In this document: one piece after another, positions 1 through 6,816 of the stretch | Position numbering within the stretch: position 1 is the first letter of the stretch | Layout of the letters: each line of letters starts with the position of its first letter | Assembly (NCBI GenBank): GCA_026415275.1 | Contig: JAOAHK010000123.1 | Location: 1-7,223, forward strand | Source of the DNA: Anaerolineales bacterium | GTDB taxonomy: Bacteria; Chloroflexota; Anaerolineae; Anaerolineales; UBA4823 | Direction of reading: 5' to 3' | DNA: 7,223 nt | Program-made: the position numbers and the translations under genes | The notes under the pieces: model-generated | What the model was told of the DNA's origin: nothing | What the model saw: the letters and a program-made list of their open reading frames with translations, nothing else | The model's database searches: none

Positions 1-2607
1 GTGTTAGACCGTTGTAAAGAATCCGGAGCTTCCGGTGAGCCTCTTTATTTAGATGTCGTGAATGCAGTTAATGAAGCTTATGCCAATGGCGATATGGAAC
101 TCATACCTAAAATTGTCGGAGGTAGATATGGACTTTCTTCTAAAGAATTTACCCCGGCCATGATAAAGGGTGTGTTAGACGAGTTATCAAAAGATAAGCC
201 TAAAAACCATTTCACGGTGGGAATTAAAGATGATGTTACCTATTCAAATCTCAACTATGACCCCAATTTCTCAACAGAAGACCCTCATGTCGTTCGTGCG
301 GTGTTCTATGGCTTAGGTTCCGATGGGACAGTAGGAGCCAACAAAAACTCCATCAAAATTATCGGCGAAGATACACCCAACTACGCTCAAGGGTATTTTG
401 TTTATGACTCCAAAAAATCCGGTTCTATGACGGTGTCCCATCTCCGTTTTGGACCCAAACCAATTCGAGCGCCTTATCTGGTCAGCAAAGCAAACTTTGT
501 CGCTTGCCATCAGTTCTCTTTCCTAGAACGCTTTGACATCACCAAAATGGCAGCACCCGGCGCTGTGTTCTTGCTGAATACGCCATACGGACCCGATGAG
601 GTTTGGGATCATATCCCGCAAGAAACCCAGAAAGACATCATCGAGAAAAAACTCAAGTTCTATGTTATCGATGCTTATGAGGTCGCCAAAAAGACCGGCA
701 TGGGTGGGCGGATCAATACGATCATGCAGACCTGTTTCTTTGCCATTTCGGGTGTCCTCCCCCGCGAAGAAGCCATTGAGCAAATCAAGAAAGCCATCCG
801 CAAGACGTACGGCAAGCGCGGCGAAGCGGTGGTGCAGAAGAACTTCGAAGCGGTGGATATGACCCTCGAATATCTGCATGAGATGAAAGTCCCCGACAAG
901 GTGACCAGCAAGCTCACGCGCAAGCCACCTGTACCACCCGAAGCACCCGAATTCGTGCGCAATGTCTTGGGTAAAATGATCGCTCTCGAAGGAGATAGCT
1001 TGCCGGTAAGCGCCTTCCCCGTCGATGGCACCTATCCTTCCGCTACAACGAAGTGGGAAAAGCGCAATATTGCGTTAGAGATTCCGCAATGGGAGCCTGA
1101 TTTGTGCATCCAATGCGGCAAATGCGCGTTTGTGTGTCCGCATGCCGTCATTCGCGAAAAAGTGTACGATCCCGGCTTCCTCAAAAATGCTCCCGAAGGC
1201 TGGCAAGCTGTGGATGCCAAATTCAAGGAATTGCCGGGGATGAAGTTTACCCTCGCTATTGCGCCTGAAGACTGCACTGGTTGTGGGTTGTGCGTTGAAG
1301 CCTGCCCGGCGAAAGATAAGAGCCAGGTCGGACGCAAGGCAATCAACATGGTGCCTCAACCGCCTATCCGGGAACGGGAACGAATTAAGTGGGATTACTT
1401 CCTCACCATCCCAGAGGTGGATCGCACTGCAATCAGTGTCCGCACGGTAAAGAACTCACAATTGCTCGAACCGCTCTTTGAGTTCTCCGGGGCTTGTGGA
1501 GGATGCGGCGAAACTCCCTATATCAAGCTGCTCACCCAGCTCTTTGGCGACCGCTTGATGATCGCCAACGCCACCGGGTGTTCGTCAATTTATGGCGGCA
1601 ACTTGCCCACCACGCCATACGCAATCAACCGTGAAGGGCGTGGGCCAACTTGGTGCAACTCCCTGTTTGAGGATAACGCCGAGTTCGGTCTCGGTTTCCG
1701 TCTGACATTGGATAAACAAAACGAGTTTGCTCGCGAGCTACTGCCGAGCTTCGCCGGCGTACTTGGCGATGCTTTGGTGGATGCCATCTTGCATGCCGAC
1801 CAATCCACCGAAGCTGGCATCCGCGAACAACGCCAGCGCGTGGAAATCCTTAAGCAGAAACTGGCTACAATCAAGACACCTGAAGCCCAACACCTGCTAT
1901 CGATTGCCGACTCCCTCGTCCGCAAGAGCGTTTGGATCATCGGTGGCGATGGCTGGGCGTACGACATCGGTTATGGCGGCTTGGATCATGTCATCGCTTC
2001 GGGCAGAAACGTCAATTTGTTGGTCTTGGACACCGAAGTGTACTCCAACACTGGCGGACAGGCTTCCAAAGCAACCCCGCGCGCAGCCGTAGCCAAGTTC
2101 GCTGCAGCCGGCAAGGGGATTGCCAAAAAAGACCTGGCGATGATGGCGATGTCCTATGGCTATGTCTACGTTGCCCGTGTGGCAATGGGCGCCAACGATC
2201 AGCATACCCTCACCGCCTTCCTTGAAGCCGACGCTTATGAAGGACCTTCCGTGATCATTGCCTATTCGCACTGCATCAACCATGGCTACGATATGCGCTA
2301 TGGCTTAGATCAGCAAAAACTAGCTGTCAATTCAGGTGTCTGGCCGCTGATTCGCTACAACCCCATGCTGGCACTCGAAGGCAAAAACCCCTTGATCCTC
2401 GACTCGAAAGAGCCAACTATCCCGGTCGAACAATATGCCTACAACGAAACCCGCTATAAGATGCTGGTACACGGAGATGAGCAGCGTGCCGAGTTGCTGA
2501 TCAAACAAGCCCAAGCCGATGCGGATCGCCGTTGGGCGCTTTATCGTCAGATGGCAGAGATGACCTTCGGGGTTGCTCCTTCGAATGGAAAAGGTAGTCA
2601 GGACTAA
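1..2607 (+). CDS. nifJ: Pyruvate:ferredoxin (flavodoxin) oxidoreductase, C-terminal part; 5' end outside the window
   Basis: Catalyses CoA-dependent oxidation of pyruvate to acetyl-CoA and CO2 with reduction of ferredoxin, or the reverse; cytoplasmic. In residues of the visible part: the end of the domain II region (1-85); the gamma/EKR region (about 95-300); a two-cluster ferredoxin domain with CxxCxxCxxxC at C369/372/375/379 and C425/428/431/435; then the thiamine diphosphate domain, with GDGWAYDIGYGG (649-660) and YSNTGGQ (681-687). C499, C502, C527 and C758 are spaced exactly like the four proximal-cluster cysteines I recall for Desulfovibrio africanus PFOR (812, 815, 840, 1071). That offset implies about 313 residues are missing upstream. 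The GTG at position 1 is therefore an internal valine, not a start. The C-terminus (ending at Asp868) looks complete. GC is about 41 % in the first 300 bases and about 57 % at 1861-2160. Confidence 0.97.
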   Translation: MLDRCKESGASGEPLYLDVVNAVNEAYANGDMELIPKIVGGRYGLSSKEFTPAMIKGVLDELSKDKPKNHFTVGIKDDVTYSNLNYDPNFSTEDPHVVRAVFYGLGSDGTVGANKNSIKIIGEDTPNYAQGYFVYDSKKSGSMTVSHLRFGPKPIRAPYLVSKANFVACHQFSFLERFDITKMAAPGAVFLLNTPYGPDEVWDHIPQETQKDIIEKKLKFYVIDAYEVAKKTGMGGRINTIMQTCFFAISGVLPREEAIEQIKKAIRKTYGKRGEAVVQKNFEAVDMTLEYLHEMKVPDKVTSKLTRKPPVPPEAPEFVRNVLGKMIALEGDSLPVSAFPVDGTYPSATTKWEKRNIALEIPQWEPDLCIQCGKCAFVCPHAVIREKVYDPGFLKNAPEGWQAVDAKFKELPGMKFTLAIAPEDCTGCGLCVEACPAKDKSQVGRKAINMVPQPPIRERERIKWDYFLTIPEVDRTAISVRTVKNSQLLEPLFEFSGACGGCGETPYIKLLTQLFGDRLMIANATGCSSIYGGNLPTTPYAINREGRGPTWCNSLFEDNAEFGLGFRLTLDKQNEFARELLPSFAGVLGDALVDAILHADQSTEAGIREQRQRVEILKQKLATIKTPEAQHLLSIADSLVRKSVWIIGGDGWAYDIGYGGLDHVIASGRNVNLLVLDTEVYSNTGGQASKATPRAAVAKFAAAGKGIAKKDLAMMAMSYGYVYVARVAMGANDQHTLTAFLEADAYEGPSVIIAYSHCINHGYDMRYGLDQQKLAVNSGVWPLIRYNPMLALEGKNPLILDSKEPTIPVEQYAYNETRYKMLVHGDEQRAELLIKQAQADADRRWALYRQMAEMTFGVAPSNGKGSQD

Positions 2608-2613
2608 CTTGAA

Positions 2614-2651
2614 AAGAGAAGGGTTAGCCTAAAACGGTTAACCCTTCTCTT
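2614..2651 (+). terminator. Strong hairpin after nifJ, possible partial terminator or mRNA-processing stem
   Basis: The arms 2614-2629 and 2636-2651 form 16 pairs with one G-U, closing a 6-base loop (TAAAAC). The hairpin begins 6 bases after the nifJ stop. Only a short TTAT follows, so it is not a textbook intrinsic terminator. It could reduce read-through, stabilise the nifJ 3' end, or do both, while still allowing some co-transcription of the next gene 33 bases downstream. A weak promoter-like pair (TTAACC at 2638-2643 and TACAAT at 2660-2665, spacer 16) overlaps its right arm and could give the downstream gene independent expression. Confidence 0.6.
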
Positions 2652-2683
2652 ATCACAGATACAATCTGGATAAGGAGTCTTCT

Positions 2684-3673
2684 ATGGTTGATCTTTCGAC
2701 GACCTATCTTGGGTTGAAGCTAAAAAATCCGCTGGTGGCATCCTCTTCCCCCCTCTCCCAAAAAGTGGAGAGTGCCCTAGCCCTTGAAAAAGCCGGTGTC
2801 GCAGCCATCATCATGTATTCACTCTTTGAAGAGCAAATTCTGCGCGATAGCTACAAAATCGACACAGATCTCTCGCGGGGAATTGAGACTTTTCCCGAAG
2901 CGCTAACCTATCTACCCGATTACGGACAATATAGCATTGGACCCGAAACTTATTTACGCCATTTGCGCAGCCTCAAAAATGTGCTGAGCATCCCAGTTAT
3001 CGGCAGCCTGAATGGAGTCACCGACGGGGGGTGGGTGGAATACGCCCAAAAAATCCAAGATGCTGGCGCCGATGCCCTAGAATTGAACCTTTACAATCTG
3101 GCAACCGACCCTGAGGTCACCTGCGCCGATTTAGAAGCTGAATACCTCCGCCTTGTCACTCACGTGCGCAATGCAATTTCGATCCCCATGGCGGTCAAGC
3201 TTAGCCCCTTCTTCACCGCTCTGCCCAATTTTGCCAAACGCTTGGCAGATTGCGGTGTGAACGGAATTGTTTTGTTCAATCGCTTCTACCAGCCCGATTT
3301 CGATCTTGAAGAATTGGAAGTTGTACCCCATTTAGTATTAAGCAACTCGAAAGAAATGCGCTTGCCGCTGCGCTGGATTGCTATTCTATATAACCGCATC
3401 CCGGTCGATTTTGCCCTGACTAGTGGCATTCACACCGCCGAAGACTTACTCAAAGCCTTGATGGCCGGCGCAAAGGTCGGCATGGCAACTTCGGCTTTCT
3501 TGCTGCATGGCGTTGATCGGGCGGCCCAAATCTTGAGCGATCTCCAAGCTTGGATGATCGAGAAAGAATATGAGTCGGTTACACAAATGATCGGCAGTAT
3601 GAGCCAGCAGGCTGTCGCCGACCCCAGCGCCTTTGAGCGAGCGAATTATATGAAGGTGCTTTCGTCATACTAA
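2684..3673 (+). CDS. Dihydroorotate dehydrogenase-like FMN (TIM-barrel) protein next to nifJ
   Basis: 329 residues with the fold signatures of class 1 dihydroorotate dehydrogenases: N-terminal NPLVASSSPLS (15-25), a buried strand ending KLSPF with a probable FMN-contacting K172, GIVLFNR (194-200), and a C-terminal phosphate-binding region LTSGIHTAEDLLKALMAGA (245-263). In true enzymes a NxSCPN-type loop carries or precedes the catalytic cysteine or serine; here the matching place reads ELNLYNLATD (133-142), so pyrimidine synthesis is doubtful. This lineage is usually annotated 'dihydroorotate dehydrogenase-like' and, as I recall, is often found beside nifJ, which suggests a redox role linked to pyruvate or ferredoxin; that role is inference. 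The ATG is supported by AAGGAG at 2672-2677, six bases upstream. A perfect 5-base inverted repeat (2656-2668) lies just before the ribosome site. Confidence 0.88.
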   Translation: MVDLSTTYLGLKLKNPLVASSSPLSQKVESALALEKAGVAAIIMYSLFEEQILRDSYKIDTDLSRGIETFPEALTYLPDYGQYSIGPETYLRHLRSLKNVLSIPVIGSLNGVTDGGWVEYAQKIQDAGADALELNLYNLATDPEVTCADLEAEYLRLVTHVRNAISIPMAVKLSPFFTALPNFAKRLADCGVNGIVLFNRFYQPDFDLEELEVVPHLVLSNSKEMRLPLRWIAILYNRIPVDFALTSGIHTAEDLLKALMAGAKVGMATSAFLLHGVDRAAQILSDLQAWMIEKEYESVTQMIGSMSQQAVADPSAFERANYMKVLSSY

Positions 3674-3690
3674 AATCTCCCACTCAAGAA

Positions 3691-3740
3691 TAAAAAAATC
3701 GCTCCCGCATGCGTAAACGGTGTGGGAGCGATGATTTTAT
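3691..3740. terminator. Bidirectional intrinsic terminator between converging genes
   Basis: Arms 3698-3709 and 3721-3732 form 12 pairs (one G-T) around an 11-base loop. On the minus strand the stem is followed by seven T residues (A-run 3692-3698 on the plus strand), an excellent terminator for the sigma/anti-sigma operon, whose last stop codon is at 3769. On the plus strand it is followed by GATTTTAT, an adequate terminator for the FMN protein gene. It occupies most of the 95-base gap between the two stop codons. Confidence 0.85.
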
Positions 3741-3768
3741 AACCCTTCTGCAAGTGATTAGAAACAAA

Positions 3769-4782
3769 CTACGGATTCGTAAGCGGACCTTGTTCCGTTG
3801 CCTCCGGGTTAGAAGGGAGGTTTGGTTCCTCGACCTCAGCCGACACGAAAGATTCCGCTATTCTTAAAATTTCTTCCAGCGGCAGATTCGAAACGATTTG
3901 TATGCGAAGGTTACCTATATCCCAGGTCAGTTGCTTGGCGTTTGTATACTTCACGATCTCTACCCTATCATTCACACTCAACGGTTCTAAGGGTTGTGCT
4001 TCAGACTTTTGCGGAGGGGTCAAGGCAGGGGAAACTGGCGTGGGGGTTAGCTGGACGAATGTCAAATCTCCACTCAGTCCCTCAATCAGGACTGCCGGTT
4101 GACCGTTGACGGTGAGATTCTTCCCAACCGGCAAGGGTGTTTTTTCTCCGACCATCAGCACTTGATCAATCAGTAGGATTTGCCCTGTGCTCTTATTCCA
4201 ATATCTCAGCGAAGCAACTTGCGGATTTAACCCAACTGCCATTGCCTCGAAACCCGGCGGTAAATAGGAGGGACGTAACGGGGTGAATTCTGTGGCGAGG
4301 GAGATGCTGACTTCATCTCCACCGGCAGGTCCCTCGAACCTGAACCAGCGAAGGATTGGACTGACTTGCGCCCAAACATTCGGAGTAAACAGAACTACTC
4401 CGAATATAACCAGCGTAAGAGCAAGTATGGCAAGAAAGATTTTTGCTTTCATGGCTAATTTCCTTTCTGGATGGAAAAAGCTTAAGAATACCTCTTTAGA
4501 AGACAAACCGAGCGGTTGCCCTATCCTCCTTGCTGAGCTTTGGGGCGAAAGGGAGTCTATCCTCCCTTGCAGGTCGGGCCATATCTGCTCAGAGACGACT
4601 TGACCGGCAGCGTATGTGCGCAAGAAGTATCGCAAGCGATATTGGGTTTCAAGCAAGGCAGCTAGCTCGCTTGCGCACTCTGGGCAGTCTCCCAAATGTG
4701 CCTGTAGAGCATTTTCATCTCTCAGCGAGAGCGTTTTATCGAGGTAATCCAAAAAGAGAGATTGAGCTTGTTTACAATTCAT
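3769..4782 (-). CDS. Membrane-anchored zinc-finger anti-sigma factor with large outer sensor domain
   Basis: 337 residues. The N-terminus is a ZAS/zf-HC2 anti-sigma domain: C3, then H29, C33 and C36 in HLGDCPEC, which should hold zinc and bind the partner sigma in the cytoplasm. One membrane segment follows (about 114-134), then an outer domain of about 200 residues with YLPPGFEAM (173-181), NGQPAVLIEG (226-235), a Thr/Pro-rich linker (about 245-260) and a C-terminal LPLEEILRIAESF helix (300-312). The outer part resembles DUF4367-type sensor domains of Gram-positive and Chloroflexota regulators; its signal is unknown. The ATG overlaps the sigma stop codon as ATGA (4779-4782), implying translational coupling, and an AAGGTGG site lies upstream. 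Expected role: hold the sigma at the membrane until a signal or proteolysis releases it. A second possible start at M111 is described in the findings. Confidence 0.88.
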   Translation of the reverse strand: MNCKQAQSLFLDYLDKTLSLRDENALQAHLGDCPECASELAALLETQYRLRYFLRTYAAGQVVSEQIWPDLQGRIDSLSPQSSARRIGQPLGLSSKEVFLSFFHPERKLAMKAKIFLAILALTLVIFGVVLFTPNVWAQVSPILRWFRFEGPAGGDEVSISLATEFTPLRPSYLPPGFEAMAVGLNPQVASLRYWNKSTGQILLIDQVLMVGEKTPLPVGKNLTVNGQPAVLIEGLSGDLTFVQLTPTPVSPALTPPQKSEAQPLEPLSVNDRVEIVKYTNAKQLTWDIGNLRIQIVSNLPLEEILRIAESFVSAEVEEPNLPSNPEATEQGPLTNP

Positions 4783-5330
4783 TCTGCCACCTTCTTTTCA
4801 ATTAGTCTGGAACGTTCCTTCTGGAGTTCACGCTGCAACATTTTGATTGCCCTAGCCAGCCTTGATTTGACCGTCCCAATAGGGATTTCAAGAACACGAC
4901 TGATTTCGTCATAGGAGAGATCTGAAAAATAGCGCAAAATCAGCACGACCCGAAATTGATCACTTAATCGCGCCATCGCCTCTCTGACCTCATCTGCGAT
5001 TCCGGTTTCATCGATCGTAGAATGCTGAGGAGAAGAAAAAAGTGAGAACAGGTTATCTAAAGGCAACATGGAGAACTTTTGCTTTCTTCTTCGCTTTAGA
5101 CAATAATTGACAGTTATCCGATACAGCCAGGTGGTGAAAGCACCTTTTGTAGAATCATAAGTTGGGTATGCACGATAAACTTGAAGGAACACTTCTTGCA
5201 AGGCATCTTCAGCCTCGTGCCGATCCTCCAAGATCAGGTAGGCGACTCGATACACAAGATTTTTATACCTGTGAAAGAGAGACTCAAATGCGTCAGAGTC
5301 CAGCGATTTACATGGAGGGAATTGGCTCAA
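4779..5330 (-). CDS. ECF-family RNA polymerase sigma factor (sigma-70 regions 2 and 4)
   Basis: 183 residues, the usual ECF length. Region 2 (about 14-82) contains the DALQEVFLQVYRA core-binding helix and GAFTTWLYRITVN, which melts and reads the -10. A linker of about 35 residues leads to region 4 (about 120-172), with LSYDEISRVLEIPIGTVKSRLARA, a helix-turn-helix for the -35 element. There is no region 1.1 or 3. The start is TTG at 5330-5328; GAAGGAGA sits 8 bases upstream and there is no in-frame ATG before the linker, so TTG is well supported. It is the first gene of an operon with its anti-sigma factor (4-base overlap), the standard arrangement for an inhibited alternative sigma factor acting on envelope or stress genes. 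The target genes are not in this window except, probably, its own promoter. Confidence 0.92.
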   Translation of the reverse strand: MSQFPPCKSLDSDAFESLFHRYKNLVYRVAYLILEDRHEAEDALQEVFLQVYRAYPTYDSTKGAFTTWLYRITVNYCLKRRRKQKFSMLPLDNLFSLFSSPQHSTIDETGIADEVREAMARLSDQFRVVLILRYFSDLSYDEISRVLEIPIGTVKSRLARAIKMLQRELQKERSRLIEKKVAE

Positions 5331-5363
5331 AACGATTTCTCCTTCAATAACTATCTCTGAACA

Positions 5364-5395
5364 TACTATAGTCGGATATAAGAGAAAAAGTTCCC
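5364..5395 (-). promoter_or_regulatory. Candidate autoregulated ECF promoter for the sigma/anti-sigma operon
   Basis: Read on the minus strand, GGGAACTT (5395-5388) resembles the GGAAC(TT) -35 element typical of ECF sigma factors. About 16-17 bases further is CGACTATAGT (5373-5364) in the -10 position. Transcription would begin roughly 25-30 bases before the TTG start, leaving room for the GAAGGAGA ribosome site. Self-activation is common for ECF operons; here it is inferred from motif and position only. A TATAGT hexamer (5370-5365) could also serve the housekeeping sigma factor. Confidence 0.4.
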
Positions 5396-5421
5396 AAGAA
5401 GCCTTAATATTTTTTGGGAGA

Positions 5422-5447
5422 GTATAATGTATAAAGTAATGTATAAT
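5422..5447 (+). promoter_or_regulatory. Promoter/operator region of the toxin-antitoxin operon with tandem repeat
   Basis: Two copies of TAATGTATAA (5425-5434 and 5437-5446) lie 12 bases apart, each overlapping a perfect TATAAT -10 hexamer (5423-5428 and 5442-5447). I see no convincing -35 hexamer for either. Ribbon-helix-helix antitoxins usually repress their own operon by binding short repeated sites at the promoter, so this is a plausible operator; the assignment is inference. Confidence 0.4.
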
Positions 5448-5477
5448 TCCAAAAGGTTGTCAGAAAGGAAAAGTCTA

Positions 5478-5786
5478 ATGAGCACCCAAATGGTACGGAA
5501 GCAGATTTATATCCCCAAACGCCAACATATCCTCCTCAAACAACTGGCTAAAGCGCAAGGGATAAGCGAGTCAGAGCTTATCCGTCAAGCCATTGATCGA
5601 GAAATCCTTGGAGAGGTAAACCAACCCACCAAAACCGCTCATCACACCGCATGGCAAGAAATCGTCTCTTTCATTAGGGAGCGTCAACAGGCTGTCGGAG
5701 GCGCAACACAACCCCTTTTGTGGGATCGAGAAGCGATCTATGCTGAGCGCGAGAACCGTTGGGTAGAGGAGAAAAACGAGGATTAG
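5478..5786 (+). CDS. Ribbon-helix-helix antitoxin (CopG/VapB-like)
   Basis: 102 residues. The N-terminus MVRKQIYIPKRQHILLKQLA, continuing through GISESELIRQAIDREI (about residues 5-44), is a clear ribbon-helix-helix DNA-binding domain: one beta strand and two helices, acting as a dimer. The acidic/aromatic tail (WDREAIYAERENRWVEEKNED region, about 82-102) is where such antitoxins normally wrap the toxin. I chose ATG 5478 because AAAGGAA (5464-5470) is well spaced before it and because the conserved domain starts directly after. A longer open frame beginning at 5427 would place translated sequence over the -10 elements and is unlikely. It ends 3 bases before the PIN toxin gene, giving an antitoxin-first operon. 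Expected roles are neutralising the toxin and repressing the operon. Confidence 0.85.
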   Translation: MSTQMVRKQIYIPKRQHILLKQLAKAQGISESELIRQAIDREILGEVNQPTKTAHHTAWQEIVSFIRERQQAVGGATQPLLWDREAIYAERENRWVEEKNED

Positions 5787-5789
5787 CTC

Positions 5790-6236
5790 ATGCCACCGAT
5801 CTTAATTGACACCAACGTTTTGCTTTATCTCTATGATGTGGGCTCACCCCAGAAGGCAACTCAAGCACAAAACGTCTTGGAACAACTTGGAATGAATCGC
5901 AGCGGAAGATTAAGTGTTCAAAATCTTGCCGAATTCTTTCATGTTTCCACCAGAAAACTCGATCCACCTCTCACCATCGCCAATGCTTTGGAACAGGTGC
6001 ACCTTTTTATGAGTATATATCCGGTTTTCGATCTGACTCCTCTCATTGTTATCGAAGCAGCCCGAGGTTATCGAGATCACGGTTTGGCTTATTACGATTC
6101 TCAGATTTGGGCCACCGCAAAGCTAAATCAAGTCGCTGTTATCTTTAGTGAAGATTTCAACGATGGACAGATATTGGAGGGAGTTCGCTTCGTCAATCCT
6201 TTTTCGGAAAAGTTCCGCTTAGAAGATTGGCTCTAA
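5790..6236 (+). CDS. vapC: PIN-domain ribonuclease toxin (VapC family)
   Basis: 148 residues, a typical single PIN domain. The acidic metal-binding residues are visible in the expected places: D7 in ILIDTNVLLY, E48 in NLAEFF, D103 in YYDSQIWATA, and D122/D125 in SEDFNDGQ near the C-terminus, followed by the usual GVRFVNPF end. All needed catalytic positions are present, so the toxin looks intact. VapC toxins are Mg2+-dependent endoribonucleases that cut tRNAs or the 23S sarcin-ricin loop; which RNA this one cuts cannot be told from sequence. GAGGA (5778-5782), inside the antitoxin's last codons, gives a 7-base spacing to ATG 5790, consistent with translational coupling. The pair is followed by a hairpin terminator. 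Confidence 0.9.
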   Translation: MPPILIDTNVLLYLYDVGSPQKATQAQNVLEQLGMNRSGRLSVQNLAEFFHVSTRKLDPPLTIANALEQVHLFMSIYPVFDLTPLIVIEAARGYRDHGLAYYDSQIWATAKLNQVAVIFSEDFNDGQILEGVRFVNPFSEKFRLEDWL

Positions 6237-6240
6237 CCGA

Positions 6241-6275
6241 GAATACAACAAACGCCGTCTGAAGCGCAGACGGCG
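6241..6275. terminator. Convergent hairpin terminator between vapC and infA
   Basis: CGCCGTCTG (6253-6261) pairs perfectly with CAGACGGCG (6267-6275), 9 GC-rich pairs around a 5-base loop. On the minus strand it is followed by a T-rich run (CGTTTGTTGTATT), making it a fair terminator for rpsU-infA. On the plus strand no T-run follows, so for vapC it would act by structure alone. Confidence 0.7.
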
Positions 6276-6322
6276 GTCGGATAACTGCTCAATCAAATAA
6301 GGATTAAGGAGGAAAGGAGATG

Positions 6323-6574
6323 CTATTCTTCGAAATCGGGCTCGTCGACGTGCTTTTTGTGGCGATAGACGATGCGCCCCCGTGTCAGGTCATAGGGAGA
6401 CATTTCCACGCGCACTTTATCCCCCAGTAGAATGCGGATGTAATACTTGCGCATCTTGCCCGACAGGTAGGCTAACACTTCGTGATTGTTTTCCAAGCGC
6501 TCGCGGAACTGGGTGCCGGGCAGGGCTTCAATCACGGTGCCTTCGACTTGGATTTTCTCTTCTTCTCTTGCCAT
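6323..6574 (-). CDS. infA: Translation initiation factor IF-1
   Basis: 83 residues from ATG 6574. The S1/OB fold is nearly consensus: [15 protein letters not shown] (10-24), [19 protein letters not shown] (31-49), [23 protein letters not shown] (51-73). IF-1 binds the 30S A site and assists IF-2 and IF-3 during initiation. The start is set by GGAGG five bases upstream; the open frame extends nine codons further up, but the family start motif (MAxEEKI-like) begins here. It is about ten residues longer than the usual 72, through an acidic tail ([11 protein letters not shown]). infA usually sits in the large ribosomal protein cluster; here it is the second gene of a small operon after rpsU, 38 bases downstream. 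Just after its stop codon the transcript carries CAUCUCCUUUCCU, complementary to the rpsU ribosome site. Confidence 0.95.
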   Translation of the reverse strand: MAREEEKIQVEGTVIEALPGTQFRERLENNHEVLAYLSGKMRKYYIRILLGDKVRVEMSPYDLTRGRIVYRHKKHVDEPDFEE

Positions 6575-6612
6575 CCAATCCTCCACACAGGAGCCACTCA
6601 CACTGAATAGCT

Positions 6613-6810
6613 CTATTCAACTTCTACGTTTTGGCGACGCTTGATGCGGCGGATCGCCTTTTTCTTTTGGATACGGCGCAACTCGCTTTTGGAGACGAAC
6701 CAGCGTTTGCGGCGCACCGTGCTCAGCACACCGCTTTTGGCGACCTTTTTGCGGAAGCGCTTGAGCAACGAGTCTTGCGATTCGTTCGGTCGTAAAGTTA
6801 CGATTGCCAA
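6613..6810 (-). CDS. rpsU: 30S ribosomal protein S21
   Basis: 65 residues from a TTG start. Typical S21: a short beta N-terminus ([17 protein letters not shown], about 3-19), then long basic helices ([18 protein letters not shown] and [16 protein letters not shown]). S21 sits on the 30S platform near the anti-Shine-Dalgarno end of 16S rRNA. The open frame could start at GTG 6819, but the ribosome site AGGAGG lies directly against that GTG, leaving no spacing. TTG 6810 is 8 bases from the site and gives the family-like N-terminus MAIV, so I prefer it. It is the first gene of an operon with infA. Its leader holds a terminator-like hairpin, and its ribosome site has a complement in the operon's 3' untranslated region. 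Confidence 0.93.
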   Translation of the reverse strand: MAIVTLRPNESQDSLLKRFRKKVAKSGVLSTVRRKRWFVSKSELRRIQKKKAIRRIKRRQNVEVE

Positions 6811-6816
6811 TGAATT

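Noticed and set aside
1..3. GTG as the start codon of nifJ
   Set aside because: No ribosome site can be seen, and domain comparison shows about 313 residues missing upstream; it is an internal valine codon.
523..2283. Several open frames of 90-128 codons on the minus strand within nifJ
   Set aside because: Shadows of a long, strongly conserved coding gene; no ribosome sites or recognisable domains.
5427..5477. N-terminal extension of the antitoxin from ATG 5427
   Set aside because: Overlaps the TATAAT elements and has no ribosome site; ATG 5478 has a good one and the conserved domain follows it.
6604..6619. 7-base inverted repeat TGAATAG/CTATTCA over the rpsU stop codon
   Set aside because: Only 2 bases between the arms and AT-rich; unlikely to be a stable hairpin or a terminator between rpsU and infA.
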